Positions 6,146-7,420 of a stretch of 7,420 bases of DNA are shown here, one piece after another. Made by a program: the position numbers and the translations under genes. The notes under the pieces were generated by a model, which worked only from the letters and a program-made list of their open reading frames with translations, had not been told where the DNA came from and made no database searches. The DNA comes from Chitinophagaceae bacterium (GTDB lineage: Bacteria > Bacteroidota > Bacteroidia > Chitinophagales > Chitinophagaceae), in the NCBI GenBank assembly GCA_947472635.1, contig CANJDY010000140.1:1-7420 (forward strand), in the 5' to 3' direction. The first letter of the stretch is position 1. Each line of letters starts with the position of its first letter.

Positions 6146-7420
6146 ATGAATTTTCGGCTATATCCAATAATCTTATCCATTCTCCTATTTTGCGGGAAAT
6201 CGGCTTTTTCGCAATCCTTGCCAGATGGAATTTTGTTTCAGGCGGTAGCTAGGGATGCAAGCGGAAATGCAGCTGCAGGAAGAACGGAATATGCAAAAGT
6301 GTCTATACTTTCAGATACAATTACCCGAACAGTAGTCTATGCTGAGAAGTTTACGGTGCAGTCCAATGCAGAGGGCGTATTTACTTTGGTGATTGGAAAG
6401 GGAACCAGGACTGCGGGGGTATCGAGTCTTTTAGCAATTAATTGGTCAACAGGTGTTTATTACATTAATATTAAAGTGGCCGTTGCCCCCACATTGGCCA
6501 ACCCTGCTTGGAATGTGGATAATGAATATGTGGATATGGGTACTTCTCAATTTTGGTCTGTTCCCTATGCGCTGCTCTCCGCAAAATCAATACAGGCAGA
6601 TTCGGCCAAAGGGTTAACATCGATATTGCCGGGTGCAAAAGGAGGAACTGGCGTTGCCAATGTTAATAAAACCATTACCCTGAACGGCAGCTTTACGCTG
6701 CGGGGTGTAGGGGATCTCATACTTACCACCACGGGTAATAGCAATATTATATTACCGCAATCTGGAACTTTATCAACTCTGAATGACTTTGAGACATTCA
6801 CAAATAAAACCCTCGCTTCGCCAATATTAACCGGAAAACCAACCGCACCTACTCCTCCAACCAGCAGTAATGACAGTTCGATTGCAACAACAGCCTATGT
6901 AAATGCTTCTGTGACCAATAACGTTGCCGTGGTAAAATATTCAGATACGGCGCTGATGTTGAGCAAACGTTTTGCCAGGGACACAGCCTCTTTGTCTAAT
7001 CGGATCAACTTAAAGTTGGATACTTCACAGCTTCCTGTTTTAATAGCTCCCTATCTAAAATCAGTTTCGGGAGTGAAGTATTCCGATACTGCGGCTATGT
7101 TGAATAACAGGTTTGCTCGCGACACGGCCTCTTTGTCGAACCGGATCAATATTATCGCTTCGGATGTTGCCAATGAAACAACAAGGGCAACATCTACAGA
7201 AAACTTAAAAGTAAACATTTCGGATACCGCCTCGATGATGAGCGGTCGTTTTGCGAAGGATACGGTTTCATTGTCGAACCGGATCGTTGCATCAAATGCC
7301 TCGACCGATTTGAAGGTAAACATTTCAGATACGGCAGCAATGTTGAGCGGTCGCTTTGCGAAGGATACGATTTCTTTATCAAATAGGATCGTTGCATCAA
7401 ACGCCTCGACCGATTTGAAG
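6146..7420 (+). CDS. Secreted repeat-rich tail-fibre-like surface protein, 3' end beyond the window
   Basis: The frame stays open for 425 codons from ATG 6146 to the last base, so the gene is truncated by the window. An in-frame TAA at 6131-6133 supports this start. Residues 1-22 form a Sec signal peptide, with cleavage likely near AFS/Q. Residues 24-147 form a beta-rich domain that I know from Bacteroidota secreted proteins: it opens LPDGILFQAVARDASGN and closes MGTSQFWSVPYALLSAKS. Residues 161-212 (GAKGGTGVANVNKTITL to LPQSGTLSTL) and 215-252 (FETFTNKTLASPILTGKPTA, then SSIATTAYV) resemble modules of phage tail fibres. From residue 263 onward, four repeats share the core SDTAxML-x2-RFA[RK]DT-x-SLSNRI. 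The likely role is an exported adhesin or fibre whose repeats form a stalk. Localisation and binding partner are inferred. No C-terminal sorting signal can be seen because the end is missing. A prophage tail protein is less likely, given the signal peptide and the absence of phage neighbours. Confidence 0.82.
   Translation, partial: MNFRLYPIILSILLFCGKSAFSQSLPDGILFQAVARDASGNAAAGRTEYAKVSILSDTITRTVVYAEKFTVQSNAEGVFTLVIGKGTRTAGVSSLLAINWSTGVYYINIKVAVAPTLANPAWNVDNEYVDMGTSQFWSVPYALLSAKSIQADSAKGLTSILPGAKGGTGVANVNKTITLNGSFTLRGVGDLILTTTGNSNIILPQSGTLSTLNDFETFTNKTLASPILTGKPTAPTPPTSSNDSSIATTAYVNASVTNNVAVVKYSDTALMLSKRFARDTASLSNRINLKLDTSQLPVLIAPYLKSVSGVKYSDTAAMLNNRFARDTASLSNRINIIASDVANETTRATSTENLKVNISDTASMMSGRFAKDTVSLSNRIVASNASTDLKVNISDTAAMLSGRFAKDTISLSNRIVASNASTDLK
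6932..7420 (+). repeat. Tandem coding repeat array, four units visible, continuing past the edge
   Basis: Four in-frame units start at 6932 (47 codons), 7073 (46), 7211 (35) and 7316 (35). Each begins V[KN][YI]SDTA and shares a core of about 24 residues ending SLSNRI; the linker after the core varies. Units 3 and 4 are full-length copies differing at 14 of 105 bases. Only 3 of the 13 changed codons alter the amino acid (Ser/Ala, Met/Leu, Val/Ile). The window ends exactly at the end of unit 4, so the number of repeats is unknown. The 35-residue length equals five heptads, which fits a coiled-coil stalk, but the first two units do not keep that length. Confidence 0.9.

Noticed and set aside
6182..6202. 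Lipoprotein signal at LLFC in the surface protein
   Set aside because: Phe at the position before Cys does not fit the lipobox, while AFSQ further on fits ordinary signal peptidase I cleavage.
7051..7323. Open frame on the minus strand across the repeat array
   Set aside because: Its repeating translation is a by-product of the plus-strand codon repeat. The plus strand has a signal peptide and synonymous divergence, which mark it as the coding strand.

Overview
The window looks like a chromosomal piece of a Bacteroidota bacterium, most likely of the Chitinophagaceae or a close relative. The evidence is indirect. The DNA is AT-rich with tightly spaced genes that lack Shine-Dalgarno sequences. 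Two upstream regions fit the Bacteroidota promoter form (TTG, about 19-21 bases, TAnnTTTG). The last gene has an N-terminal domain (LPDGILFQAVARDASGN ... SVPYAL) that I know mainly from Bacteroidota secreted proteins. No rRNA, tRNA, transposase, integrase or CRISPR array was seen.

Layout. Bases 1-37 hold the 5' end of a leftward gene that begins with a signal peptide. A rightward DUF1415 gene (242-784) converges with a leftward 2-oxoglutarate/Fe(II) dioxygenase gene (808-1404). The dioxygenase shares a 103-base divergent control region with a rightward SRPBCC/AHSA1-type gene (1508-1885), and that region contains an inverted repeat and a good promoter candidate. The SRPBCC gene converges with a large leftward gene (1923-4409) for a Pif1-like helicase that also carries HRDC and helix-turn-helix domains. 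The 442-base gap that follows (4410-4851) contains a GC-rich palindromic cluster directly in front of a well-formed promoter. This promoter serves a rightward class I methyltransferase with a zinc-ribbon-like N-terminus (4852-5775). After a very AT-rich 370-base gap comes the start of a secreted, repeat-rich, tail-fibre-like surface protein (6146 to beyond the right edge). It has no stop codon in the window.

How the genes relate. The left two thirds is a row of single, alternately oriented housekeeping-type genes with no obvious shared pathway: no operon is visible and neighbouring genes mostly converge or diverge. The main accessory signal is at the right end, where a signal peptide, a Bacteroidota-specific beta domain, phage tail-fibre-like segments and a growing tandem repeat are joined in one exported protein. 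I see no complete undescribed multi-gene system. The best candidates for new biology are the repeat stalk of that protein, the palindromic cluster upstream of the methyltransferase, and the helicase domain fusion.
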